From assembly GCA_003640385.1 (NCBI GenBank), contig RCAB01000489.1:1-45522 (forward strand): a stretch of 45,522 nucleotides of DNA, in the 5' to 3' direction. The DNA is from Setaria digitata (Eukaryota; Nematoda; Chromadorea; Rhabditida; Setariidae). This document shows positions 30,351 to 42,971 of the stretch, in pieces. Made by a program: the position numbers and the translations under genes. Below the pieces are notes generated by a model, which saw only the letters and a program-made list of their open reading frames with translations, was not told where the DNA came from and searched no databases. Positions within the stretch are counted from its first letter, which is position 1; the number at the start of each line of letters is the position of its first letter.

Positions 30351-33300
30351 GATTGATGAAAATGTTAATGATGTTACATCGCATGCAGTTCTACGTTGCT
30401 ACGTCTAGTACGATTACTACTACTTCTATTACTGCTATATTTCATTATCTGAGGATTTTCGAAACACATTTTTGTCTTTTCTGGCCCACTCATTCGTAGG
30501 TTTGACAAAGTCAAGCGATTTTCAGTTTAATCTTCTAACAAATTCTCGAGATTTCGAAAATTCTCTGCTGCCATTATTTCTCTGAATTTAGGTTCTGCAG
30601 TGATTTTTCCAGGTATATCTGCATTGTGCATTTTGCGAGATCTATGTCTGCTGCATTCTAAATGCTGATGTTTGACTGATAGTATTGAGTGTTTTCAGTC
30701 AGCATTGTGCCTTTTCTTTGGTGAAAGTTTTTGATCTGTTTAGACATCTTATAACTGTTTCAGGATGGCCAATGACTAATATTTTCTGGTCTTTAAATTT
30801 CATGTGAGATTTACTGCAGTCAGAATTTTTGTACTACAAGAACTCATTTGTGCAAATCATGTATATCTGTGGAATCTATATTCGTCATCTAAGCAATGCA
30901 AAGCAATTCCGGAACCGGAGTTGTTAGCACTAATGATGATCCGAAGTAGTTTTCCTCAGTCAAGAACTGTAGTTGGATCCCTTTCGGAGTCACTAAATTA
31001 ATCATGCTGAAACTTACTGTAACTATTCTTAATACAGAATGAGGATCGCCACTGATGGGTCTTTCCTCTTCAATTTTCTTTTCTTCTTTAATAGAAGATG
31101 ACCGCTAGAAAATTGCTGTAACGGCCGTATTACTTAGGAAATTGGTAATTAGGTCTGGGAATTGGAGTTTCAAGGGACTTTTGTTATCGGTATGGTGTTT
31201 CTCAGTTATACTCCTAGAGTTATGTCAGTGTGATAAGTTATGTTCAGATATTTTTTTTCTCCTTTTGTTTTCAATATGCTCAATATGTGGACCCGTGGTT
31301 GTGTTGTTTCTTCTTCGGCTGCTGTTTACAATTTGGAATGAAGCAATCGGATTACTGAATTGGAAGCTCGCTGAATGAAGTGTGGCATCTTCATCTTCTT
31401 GGTTGGTGAAATATATTTTTCCTTAAAAACACAGTTATACTTCTTTTTCCTTTTTTCTTTTTATCTCAAGAAACTGATGACTGATGTTATTCACTTATTT
31501 GCTAACTTAGTTCAAGGCGATCTTTATTTGCAATATTGCTGCTCATCTTTTTTTTTTTTTTTTTTTTTTTTCAGGAAATTTCTTATTTTCATATCTATTA
31601 ATTGTTGTCGTGAGAGGTGTAGCTCAAAACTTTTGTTAGGAGCTATATTTCTTACTTACTTATATTTAGTTCAAGATGTGTCTTTTTCAGACGTGCAGCT
31701 TATACTTCTTTTTAAGTCTTTCTAATTTGGCATTAGCCAGAATTCAACGGAAATGCTTTTCTCATCCTACCGAGAATGTTTGTCTTTGTTCCTTTTCTGT
31801 TTCTTTTAAATCCGATTGTTTCATTCCGCTTTGTATATTATTACAAAAATGTTAGTTCTTTTTCTTCACTCTCTTTCTCTCTCTCAAGTTAAGTTTTGAT
31901 CAAATTTTTTTAAACAAGACTAGTGTTTTTTGAATTATTTTCAATCCTCGAAGCAAATGTTGTCATTTTCGATTAATTTTTGCTCTTTTGCTTTTGTCAT
32001 TTCACTGATTTGACCAAACCGTGATTGTATTCGCCTGTTTATTTGCCGAAAATATTTGTGGAAGATGGATTGGCCCAAAATGTATTTCATTTTTGAGAAA
32101 AATTATGGTAAAAATGTATTCAGCTGGGTGAAGAGAAGAGTGTTGGGCATCTTTTGAAAGATTAGTAATTTTCATCCAGGAAAATAATCACTAAATAAAT
32201 TTTGTTTTGGAAATTGAGAAAAACCTTTCTATTATATCAAATAAAAATAGTAATGAAAATATTTGTTTCTTCACTTTTTTTATTTCTTTTTTTCCTGTAT
32301 ATTCTTCATTATCATGTTAATAGACTTTCCCTACATGTCGTCCAAATGTTCTTTTTCTTTATTAGAAGATTTTTGAAACAAGCAGAGAATTCTAAATTAA
32401 CACTGTAAAGAAATTGGATTATTTTTGAGTTTCTCTTTGAAAAAAAGGTGTTTGTTTCTGTGATTCTTTTTGGCTGTTGCATCGTATATCACTTATAAAC
32501 TGTGACATATTGTTTTTTGTTTCTTTCATCAGTTTGATTATATTTATCGAAATTCACCTTTACATTTCTGGAAATGATTCTATAAAAGCAAAATGCATAG
32601 ATTAATTTGCTTACTTACATGGGAAAGACAAAAAAAAAGAAAAAGAGAATGAGTATTTAATCAGTTTATTTAAATGTCGATTCCAGAATTGGTCTCTCTT
32701 GAATTCTGTGCAAAGTCTCTGAATTAAATGAGTTGAAATTGAATTTTTAAATCACTCCGGAGGTTGTCACTTCTTGTAAAATCCTCTCTATCCGTAGAAA
32801 TAATTATATATTATGCATGACAAATTGATTTTACTGGAAAAATATAATGGATTAGAAAAAAAAAGAACACATACATCACCATAACTTTTAGAATTTCAAG
32901 TATCACACTATTGGGTTCTTCATCTTTTTTTTTTTTTTTTTTTTTGTTTAAGTTGGTTCATGTATTACAGCTTGCGTATGTAGTTATTTCAATGGAAAAT
33001 GAGGTGATTGTAATTTTTCTGATTTTGCTTTTTCCATTTTTTTTTTTTTATCGAAGTGTTGGTATTTTTTGTTATTTTTTACGTACACATTTATATACTT
33101 ATATGAATATTACATTATTATTATTATTAACCAACTTCAAGTTTAAAGAAGAAAAAATTTGAGACGAGAAAAAGTCTAGGTATATTTTGCTTCGTTTTTA
33201 TAATTTTTGCAAATAAATCCCACTGTTACGGTCTGAACGAAAGATAATTTTTGTGTATACACACACACATATCATTCATTCATCATCGATCATTAACAAC

Positions 33301-35350
33301 TATTGAACAAAAGTGAACCGTAGAATGGAGCATATTTTCTGCAAGTAGCTATTTCTTTTTTTTTTTTCTTTTGTTTATTTATTTGTTTATTTGTCTATTC
33401 ATATGGGTTCTGTGAATTGTTTAAATTTTAGCCTTACAGAATAGATGTAGTTCATTGAAAGTGGCGAGGAATTAATCTAAAAATTATTATTTTCTACAGG
33501 GGAAGTATGCCCATTTAATGCTAATTAATTTCTCCTTATCTAGCTTCAGAAGAAATTTCACCTAAAATTAACGAAAAAGCTTTGCTTGAAGAAGGGAAAA
33601 AAAAAAAAACTGATAACAATTAGTTGAATCGGTCAAACATTACGGGAGAAATTCATCTTCATATTTAATCTTAGAATTTAATTTCCATTTTGATATTTTA
33701 TAGTTCATTAGCATATTTATTCCCCTTCGTATAATTGTTATTAGTACTGAATTGTAACCTAATACATTGTTATTAGTTGAATGTAATTTTGAATATGAAA
33801 GAAAAAATCACACGTATTTTGCAAAATTGAAAATGAGCTATTTACACGAGGACGATTTGTTGAATGATTTCTGATTGATCAATGTTTGGAAATCTCGATA
33901 CTTCTAAGTTGATCATTAATAAATGATCCGTTGATGTGTTCGGTTATAAGGTACTAAAACACGTTCATTTATGTAGCGTATTATACATCACTGCACACGA
34001 TCTTGAACATGTCGGATAACAGGATATGCGGGGAAATTTTCATACTTCATTCCGTAAAACACCTTAACACGTCAATGCATAAGTGTGTCAAACGGTAGTG
34101 TACTCATGTGTTGCGACACGCATATACTGGGACGGATTACTGTAATTTCGCGTATTATCTTGTGTGCACACAGTACTTGATATTTGTATGCAGAAGAATT
34201 ATGCGATTTTTCTGAGACAGCGAGGGCGAAAAAGCTGGGAAAATCCACTCGAGCATGGTGTACTGTATTGGGGATTGAAATGGCTCGCATACGTGACAAT
34301 TTGGAAAAAAGATACCGTAATGGAGAAGGAAGCTGTTGTAGTGGTGAGAGATGAATGTGAATTTAATGCTAGTATGAAGAGGAGGGATAAACGGTGAAGC
34401 TGATGTGAGATGATGGTAGTGGTTGAGATAAGAATAATTAGGCTGCTCATTAATTAGCATTCTTATGCGATGAAGTTTTGTAATCGGTTTTAGAGATTAG
34501 CTGTCGTTAATGCAGTAGTGTATTTGATGATTTAGTGATACGATTAGTATTAGTGTATATGAGAATTCATTTTTTACACTGCATTTATCTTTATTTTTTA
34601 ATTACTGCATTATTAAATTACCTGTAATTATCTTTCTTCACACTGTTTGTTTGTTTTCGAATATAAAGATTAACATTTCCAAAGAAAGGAAAAGGATTTC
34701 ACGTTTGTCTACATGTAGATGTGTTTGTTTCATTCATTAACACCACCTATCTGCAATATATGACAATAGCTGTTACTGTTTTAGTACGAATGATGTAAGG
34801 GAGGAAAATTTTCCAGTGATGTGAGGTTTGTAATAATCATAAAGGTGAGGTAACAAGCACTGCTCATTGATGAGAATTAAGAAGTTTTCCAATCTCTTTT
34901 CCAACTCACTATTACCCATTAGTATAAATTTGTTTTATTTCTTGCTTAACAGGAGATGAGCAATTCCGCACTTCATTAACGGTCATCATTAGATTATGGA
35001 AAAAAGGATGATGTGGAGTAAAAATTAGTCGTAATGTTTTCATTTTTGTGGAATTGGCTCATGTCAAATGTTTGCTGCTGTTCTTTTGAGTAAATATAAC
35101 TTTAGTTCATCATTTAATATGAGTAATCCTGTGCGGTGTAAAACAAAAAGGCTAGGTTTCACCAATTACATTAGTTTTTTCTTTCATCTGAAATTTGGAA
35201 TAAAATATTTCTTGTTGCTGATGTGGATAGTGCAGTGGAAGGAAGGATGATAACGTAGGATTATATTGGTGACGAAAAATTTTCCGTTGCTTCTTTTTTC
35301 AGTTCGTATTTATGCTTATGAATTAAATTACTAATTTTCAAAATTTCTTT
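30351..35350. other. 5-kb stretch with no recognised gene
   Basis: T-rich plus strand with many short open frames (for example 31142-31725) that show hydrophobic or poly-Phe translations from T runs, not domains. It should contain the 3' UTR of the PPP1R16-type gene and the promoter of the Argonaute gene. A less AT-rich patch lies at about 34050-34400. Confidence 0.6.
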
Positions 35351-35358
35351 ATTTTCAG
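35346..35358 (+). promoter_or_regulatory. Likely trans-splice acceptor of the Argonaute gene
   Basis: TTTATTTTCAG ends at 35358, 44 bases before the ATG at 35403. It is a strong nematode acceptor with no apparent upstream exon, so spliced-leader addition is likely. Confidence 0.5.
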
Positions 35359-35402
35359 TCAAACAACGACAGTTAACGTAAGTAGTCCATCCTTTTGGCA
35401 TT

Positions 35403-38400
35403 ATGGCAGGTAAGTGCTGTGTTGTATATTGTGGACTTATATTGCGTCCATTGTAAAGGTGTGAGGAAGAATTGCAATGAGTTTGTTGTAAATTATTTTT
35501 GTCAAATTACTTGCGCAAAGCAAAGGTAAGTGCTAAATGTATGGTAGCTTGCGAATGAGCATTTAGAATTTATGGTCTGGAAAATTGTACTTTGTAAGAG
35601 GTAATGCCTTGGCTTTAAGTGAGCATATTTTATATTACTAGTCGAATATTGTAATTTCTAATATGAGGTATGTACGATCCAGTTCGGACGACAAGCTGAA
35701 GTAAATCTCGGAGTGCTTCTTTGAAATTATTATACCATGAGTAATGTTTATGATTTATTCAATTTATTCAGGATAGACAATAAGAAGATAATGATTGAGC
35801 CTTTTTACACTGAATCTTTTAAATTAATTTTTCAATTTTCAGCAGCTTATGGTGATGTGGAGAAGGTGCAGGCGATGGTGGAACGGACAAGTGTAAGTTT
35901 TCTTTAGTGTGTTGCATCACTCGATTAGGGGTCTTGAGTTTTGGATGGGAAATGTGGTTCGATTTACTTTTGTGATAAAAACTACTTTTTTTGCGTATGT
36001 TTCAGATTAGTGGACCGCCGGTTCGCCTGGCAAAAAAAGTGGCTCCAGGTATTCGTGCTTCTGAGTCTTTGGATGTGGTTGCAAATATTTGTGGATTAAT
36101 CCCTCAGGAGAATATACCAGTTTATCGTTACGACTTCCGTGTGTTAGAAGAATACCCACCAAAGAAAGGAAGCAATGAACCATCATTTAAGGAAGTTACA
36201 AAACAGACACGTAATGAGTTGGTGGTTATCTGTACTTAAGAGTCTTAAGTTTTTACATAACTTCGGATGGGGAGTTGTCGTACAGGATTATTATGTGGAA
36301 CTTGGCGCTGGTCAGCTTCTACAGTTAATTCTGATGGAAATTAGTAATACTAGAGTTTGAAGTTGTGGTGTCTTTCTATCTTTTCTCTTCTGCTGTTGTC
36401 TTCTTAAACTCCCCTATGGCATGCTAAAAAAGAAATGGTGTGAGTAATTATGTATTATTTTACCCTCATTTTCAAGTTAGTACCTGTTGGGAATTGTTCC
36501 AATCGATTTCTGAAATGAGGATTTAATGGTACAAAAATTTTGAAGTTATCTCGCAGTGGATCGTAAAACTAAGTGCTTGGCAGTTTATCAAACTTTACTG
36601 AAGCGCGAAAAGCAATTCTTTGGTACATTGGATTCACTCGTTTATGATCGTGCGACGATTCTATATTCTCTACGGAAGTTGCCTATTCCAGGGGTTGCTA
36701 AGGATAAAACGGTTTTTTTTTTTTGCGCACCCAAAATTTTTTGCTTGTTATATCCATCGAAACCTGACAGTTAGTTGAAATCGGTAAGCATTTATACTTA
36801 GATGCTAATGTAGTAGTCACTTTCGCCACTCAAGTTTAATAGGGCACATTTTTAGTACATTGTTTCCAAATTGAAACTCCCTTGGACGCAGCGATTAGTT
36901 TTGAGATATGGAAATGCTGAATATTATGAATTCCAGAACTTTTGTTACGTTTCATTTCCGTTCGCCATTCAACGAAATTTAGAAAACTTTATCATTAATT
37001 TTGCATCAGGAATGTATCATAGGATAACTTCCGAAAGCCTGATCCGACGACTTCTTATATTCTAGGCAGTTAATATCAGAAGTTGATTGGTATATTTTTT
37101 CTTTGTCCATCTTTAGCAGAGGAGCAAAATAAACTTTTAGGACCAATCAGTTTTTTTTCTGGAACCGAACGAGCTTCCGACCAATACAGTCAACAAAGAA
37201 TGTGTGAAAGTTCATGTATATGTCAGTTTATTTTAATTTCCTTCATTCAGTTTCTGCCCTACTGAAATATTAGTCAAAATACTCGGATCAGACCAACTCT
37301 TTCTTCAGAGGAATTTGATATTTTTTAAAAAAAGTGAGCTACTTAGAGAAGTTAGTAGATTTCGAATTAAGAAAGTTAGGGTATTCCTCAGAGGACCATT
37401 AATATGTGCAAGTCTTTTTTTGGTGAAAGATAATGGATGGAAAATAAGGAAGTAATCATTTACCGGTAAAAGTGTTAAGATAATTTTCTTAAGTTTGGTA
37501 ATCACTTGTCCTCGAAGGCTGTGTTTCTTTGGGTATTTGTTTCTCTTTTTTTAAGGAAAGCATTTTTTTTTTTTTGTATTACTGTGTTATTGTAGGTGAA
37601 ACCTTGCAAGGATGACTTCCAACTAACGATGAATGATTTAAAAAGTGGTGTCAGCAACAATCCGGATGAGATTAATCGAAATTTACAGCAGTTTTTAGAA
37701 ATTTTGGCTATGCAAGAAGTGTTTTTCATGCAGTAAGTTGGTTTTGTTTTGTTAAAATAAATCTTGGCACAAAATCCTACTCATTTCATCGTGCCGTAAA
37801 GCTACTGGCTGTTTTTATGCTCTTTGTGTCTAAATACTTTACAGAGGGCGTTTTGTCAGTTTCGGGCCATCACAGTGCTATTTTATGGATCCGAGTCAGT
37901 TTGGTTTTCAAGACAGTGATATGCCAGAGTTAGGAGAAGGGAAATATGTTGCTGTTGGTGCATCGAAGGGTGTGCGAATGATTGAAGGTCCACAAGGATT
38001 AGGAGGCATCAACGCTGCGATGGTACTCGATGGTTAGCATTGCATTGTTTATACTTCATTTGCCAATAATCTTTACTTGGGAATTATGCAGTGTATAAGT
38101 GCACCAGGACTGCAGAAATTCTTCAGATTTTGTACTGCCTTATTTTACATGCTACTGATTTTAGTAAAGAAAACTGCTTTCCATGTCGACAATCAGGATT
38201 TGATTGAGAAGGTGGAAGCCATTCTTCGAAGGGATAGGACTCAGTTGATCTCTGGTGTCCATCAGCAGTCATTAGCTGTTTTAAATAAAGCCCTCAAGGG
38301 TATTCTTTTTTAATGGACATATTACAACTGATAATTGGGAAACTGTAAGATTTGTCAAATTGAAATTTATCACTTATTAAATTGGGTTATAGCTTATGTC

Positions 38401-41400
38401 ATCCGTCAGCATTTTTTTTTTTTTTTTTCTTAAATTTAAAAGTTGTTGGTGGAAATTTCTTGCTCGTACGACATAAAATTTTTCGATAGTGCAGGACTGA
38501 GTTTGCCATAGTCAGGACGGGGAGATTATTTTCCTAATTTGCCACATAAATGTCTGAAAAAAAAATTACAGGATTGTATGTACGCTGCATTTATGGTAAG
38601 GAGCGAACTTTTACCGTCACGAGTGTTTCAAAGGAGAATGCACGAACAATGAAGTACTTTTATTTCATCTCGTTCTTTTGCAATGCAACCGAAAAGGAAG
38701 AATGCTTTTTTTTAAAGGTTGGTTACCAAAAGTGGTGACATATCAGTCGAAAAGTATTTTTGGACAAAGTATTCTATGAAGCTAAAGTACCCAACTCTGC
38801 CATTGATCATGGAACGATGTCCGCCAAAAAAAAATAACTTTTATCCGATGGAAGTGTTGAGGGTATGTGAGAATCAGCGGGTCTCCCAGGCACAGCAGAC
38901 GTCAACTCAAGTACAGTCAATGATTCGAGTAAGTGTTAGCTTCTTATATTTCAGTTTATGTTTACTATCATTTTCTTCGGAATTGCATTCTTTACGTCTT
39001 AGAATTCATTTCCCAATACTTGCTTCCTTTCGAAACCTTTGAAATACATTGTTGGTTTTTCCTTTGAATAAAGAATGAACGTTTCTTACTAGTCATGTAC
39101 TATTCAGTCAATCTGTGAAGCCAGTTGCCATCTTCCTAAATGCGTCTCATAATAATCTTATGAAGCTTTGTTGATTTCTTCAGGCCTGTGCAACGCTACC
39201 GTCTCTTCGTTTACAGCAAACGACTGCATTAATTAAAGCTATGAAGCTTGACAGTAGCATGCGTAATAGATGGCTGAACGGATGCAACGTGGCTGTTACA
39301 AATAATTTGTCGGTATCGGTTTTTTGTGTGTGCTTATTTAGTTTAATGCGTAGTTTAGACTTCTCTTTTCTATAGCAGGAATGATTGGGGTTTGAAAAAT
39401 TCTAACCACAAAATTTTGAAGATTCGTAAAATTTTAAGGTCTGCTGACATGCTTCTTTCTGAAATTTTCTATAAATTCTGAGAATGACAGATTTTGAGTG
39501 TTGTTTTAAAAGGAAGGGGAAGCTGTAAACTTTGCTAGTACATTTGTTTATCAGTTTCATTAGTGCAAGATAAGATAAAGATGAAGGTTCAAGTAGCCAG
39601 GAAGGGATATTCTTTTTTGCAGTTCACGGCGAGAGTGCTTCCTGAACCGACTATTGAATATCGTACCAATGGTTGGGTGAAACCCAGTGAGAAAGTGAGG
39701 AGGATAGGTTTTTTTGTTTTTTTTTTAATTGGTTGGATGATTTTTCCTTCGTTTCTTTGGAAAGCATTGGTGCTCACCACATTTTTGGAATTGTATCAAG
39801 TATAGCAATAACCATTTTTATTTTTCTTATTAAGACTTCATGGGTAATTGGAAAAAATTATTATCTGATTCCGGCAGTTTGCGAAAATTGGTATGCAGTG
39901 GCTTTAATGGGTCTACGAGAAGGGAAATTGGACGAAAGTTTATTCCGGTGCAGTTTTCGCTATTCCGATCTTAATGCAATTAGTCAGTTATTGCCACTTA
40001 GCTTGTGTGTATTACAAATGTCCTCGTCGTTTCGTGAAATAGAACTCCTTTTTTCAGCAGTGTATAGGAATAAACTATTTATAGTAACTACATACGTATA
40101 TTCGTGCAACATTGCCGTCAGCATGGTATGCAAGTCAGTGATCCGCTTGGATGTGACTATATTCGTCGCGCAAAACAACAGGATATTGAGCCATTAATCA
40201 TGAAAGCCAAAAATTTAGGTGCAACATTTATCCATTTCGTGACTTCTGATGAATTGGATTATCATGGTAATTATTTCAATAATTATATTTTGTTTTATTA
40301 ATTCAGGCTATCTTGTGGTCATTTTTTTAAATAGTGTTTTCTATTTCCTCAATGTTATTTCAAAGTTGTTTTCTCTAAAAAATTTCTGTACTTTTTTTTT
40401 GCCATATTCAATATTCAGCACAACTGCAGTTAATTAGGTTCCTAGTTTTCTTTCTCGGGTTATCTTGAATTTTCTTATCTGCGTCTTCTTCATTTCAGTG
40501 TTTCTGTAACTGTACATGTCCGGTTTTTCACTTTACAATTTTGAAATTTTGTTTTCCAGCACAAATAAAGTATATCGAATTGCAAGAGCAGGTTGTTACA
40601 CAGGACTTGAAGGCATCGACTGCAGTATCAGTGGCAGTAGAAAGGAAGCGTCAGACACTTGATAATATCGTCAATAAAACCAATATAAAATTGGGAGGAT
40701 TCAATTATTCAGTTCATCTTGAGAAGAAGTGACTGCTTTATATGACTGCCAGTTGCTTTCCCCTTTTTTTTTTTCCGAGTTTTCAAGTATATTCCTGCTG
40801 CAGATCTTTCTGCTTTCAAATGTACATTATGAGTTTCAGCTGTGACAACTGGCTGAAAGAAAACGGACTTCTTATTGTAGGCTTAGATATTGCCCATCCT
40901 CCTACTTCATTTGTGTCTAAGAAGGATCGAAGCATTGTGCCCTCAGTCGTTGGTGTAAGTGATACTTCTTTAAAATGTTTTTATGTGGTGGTTTCTTTTA
41001 AGTCTTGCCAGTTTTAGATCTTACGTCTCATTTACTTGTTGTTAAGTGGTTTGGTATTTATTTGTTTCCTTTCGGGCTTTTTTAATATCGATACATTGTG
41101 ATTTTTCTTTCCAGTATTCGGCAAATGTAAGGAAACATCCGCTAGATTTTATAGGCGGATATCGCTACGGCAAAGCAGTTGTGGAGGAGGTTTGTTGCGC
41201 TTTTGTTAGTACTATTTTTTAATGATGTGATTGTTTATTCATTACTCTGTTTTCATGTCTGTGATAAACGCTTAGTTCGGGGCGAGGTTTATGAAGCTAC
41301 TGCGCTGCGTGTGTTTTTTTTCAGTTACTTATTAGGACGACTCAGGGAGAGAGAATTTAGTGTTAATTTATATCGAACGGCTATTGTTCATATACTAGCA

Positions 41401-42971
41401 GTTATTTTTTTTTTTTTTTTTCGATATCAGTATTGACAGAAGTTTCACTTATTATGATTTGAGCTCGTGGACAATACGATGGAGGAGATATTCGCAGATA
41501 TACTTCGTTTTTTCAAGGCGAATCGTGGGAAACCGCCAGTGCATCTGTTCGTTATTCGGGATGGCGTGTCTGTAGGACAGTACAAATATGTAAGTTTTTC
41601 ATTGTTTTTGAATGTTATTTTTACGCTTTTTCTTTTTTTTTATTTCCAGTTCATTTGTTCTTTCGCTTTTCTTTCCTTTTTTAATACATAATATTTAAAG
41701 AAGGTTGACTTTTCTAGTATTTAATAAAACGCTTTCTGTATTTCTTTTTCAGATTATGAACACTGAAGTTGAACAGATCAAAAAAGCATGCCATATGGTG
41801 GGTGGGCCTGCCTTTCGTCCTCATATCACGTTTATTGTATTGACAAAGATGCACAGTTTACGCTTTTATAGGAAGGTGGGCACTTTTTTTTTTTCATTGA
41901 ATGAATTCTTTATTCTGCGAGTGAATATCATCTCTGTTTTTAATTTCGATGCAAAAATGTCGGAATGTCATTTTCATCTTTCCGCTTGGAACAAATTTTT
42001 TTGTCTTTGTTAGTATGTTAGCATATATATATTGGACCTTTTTTATGGGAAAACTTTTTTTTAGAGTATTGCGAGTCGTGGCAAAGCAGCAGAACAGAAC
42101 ATCAAGCCGGGTACTGTTGTGGATAAATGTGCTGTGGATCCCGTCCTGAACGAATTCTATTTGAATACGCATTCTGCATTTCAGGTTCATCACAAATTCA
42201 CATCTCTTTTATCAGATTAGAAGTGAGGAAGTGCAAAATAGAGTACACTGATTATGAGATTTGCGTTCTTGCTTTTTTCTTCTACATTGAAAATAACACT
42301 AGTATCACGTTAGGAGGCGTTGGTGGAACAGCTTTTCTATAATTTGTTTAATTTTTATCAAAAATTTTAGGGTACGGCAAAGACACCACGGTACACGTTG
42401 TTGTTCGACACTTCAGGAATGGAAGCAGATAAAATGCAAGGCATTGTGCATGCACTTGCATACGATTTCCAAATTGTAAACATGGCTGTATCACGTCCAT
42501 CTCCCGTGATGATAGCAACGTGTATGGCTAAGCGTGGTCGTAGCAATTACATAACTATGTAGTAAGTCTTAATGTCATCGTTTCTCTTCGATAATATATC
42601 GAAATAATATAGTATTTATTTTCGATAATATATTTTTTTATTTTCGTATTTTTTATAGTATTTTTATAGATTTATAGATATAGATATAAAATATATATTT
42701 TATAGTATATTATAGCATTTTCGATAATATAGTATGTAACAAGAAACCTTTTTCATTTTTCCAAATTTATTTTTGTGCTATTAATTCTGCAAGGATTTAA
42801 AACAGTTTTAATAATCTCGATGGTAACAATTTACATTTAATTTACAGCGGTGATGAATTTGACAATTCTGATAATGGTAACGGTAATGGTGTTGAAAAAG
42901 ATCTGGTTGTTTTAAATACTCAGCTGAGCTACGTCAGTAAACCGTTGGAGGCCGTACGATTCAGTGCCTGA
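35403..42971 (+). CDS. Argonaute, worm-specific (WAGO/CSR-1-like) type, about 926 residues
   Basis: Complete gene, 22 coding exons: 35403-35409, 35843-35892, 36006-36210, 36557-36711, 37309-37380, 37596-37732, 37845-38032, 38165-38299, 38572-38653, 38718-38928, 39184-39312, 39623-39694, 39835-39947, 40085-40266, 40560-40728, 40840-40954, 41115-41189, 41464-41589, 41753-41875, 42065-42184, 42371-42561, 42848-42971. Every junction agrees in phase. It binds a guide RNA to silence or license targets. Order: N domain, PAZ about 273-400 (KKTAFHVDNQ, GLYVRCIYGKERTF, ISVEKYF, LPLIMERC, VCENQRV), MID about 519-635, PIWI about 645-900. Catalytic positions are present: D652 (VGLDIAHPP), E706/E707, D732 (VIRDGVS), H818 (NTHSAFQGT). 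The MID pocket reads His-Lys-Gln-Lys, where AGO proteins have Tyr-Lys-Gln-Lys. The C-terminus ends VRFSA, as in many Argonautes. QNIKPGTVVDKCAVDP is typical of worm-type members; keeping all catalytic residues favours a CSR-1-like protein (inference). Exon 5 is the least certain. Exon 18 uses a GAG acceptor. Confidence 0.93.

Noticed and set aside
31142..31725. Two overlapping open frames of 78 and 116 residues
   Set aside because: T-rich sequence gives Phe/Leu-rich translations; no exon-intron pattern or known domain.
36175..36360. 61-residue open frame inside the Argonaute gene
   Set aside because: It overlaps exon 3 in another frame and runs into an intron; no family match.
37083..37265. 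Candidate Argonaute exon with EEQNKLLGP reading
   Set aside because: It has no donor that leaves in phase 0, as exon 6 requires; the exon at 37309-37380 fits in phase and sequence.
39733..40197. 154-residue open frame, the longest uninterrupted in the window
   Set aside because: It is an intron, then Argonaute exon 13, then another intron read through; spliced exons 12-14 fit the family far better.
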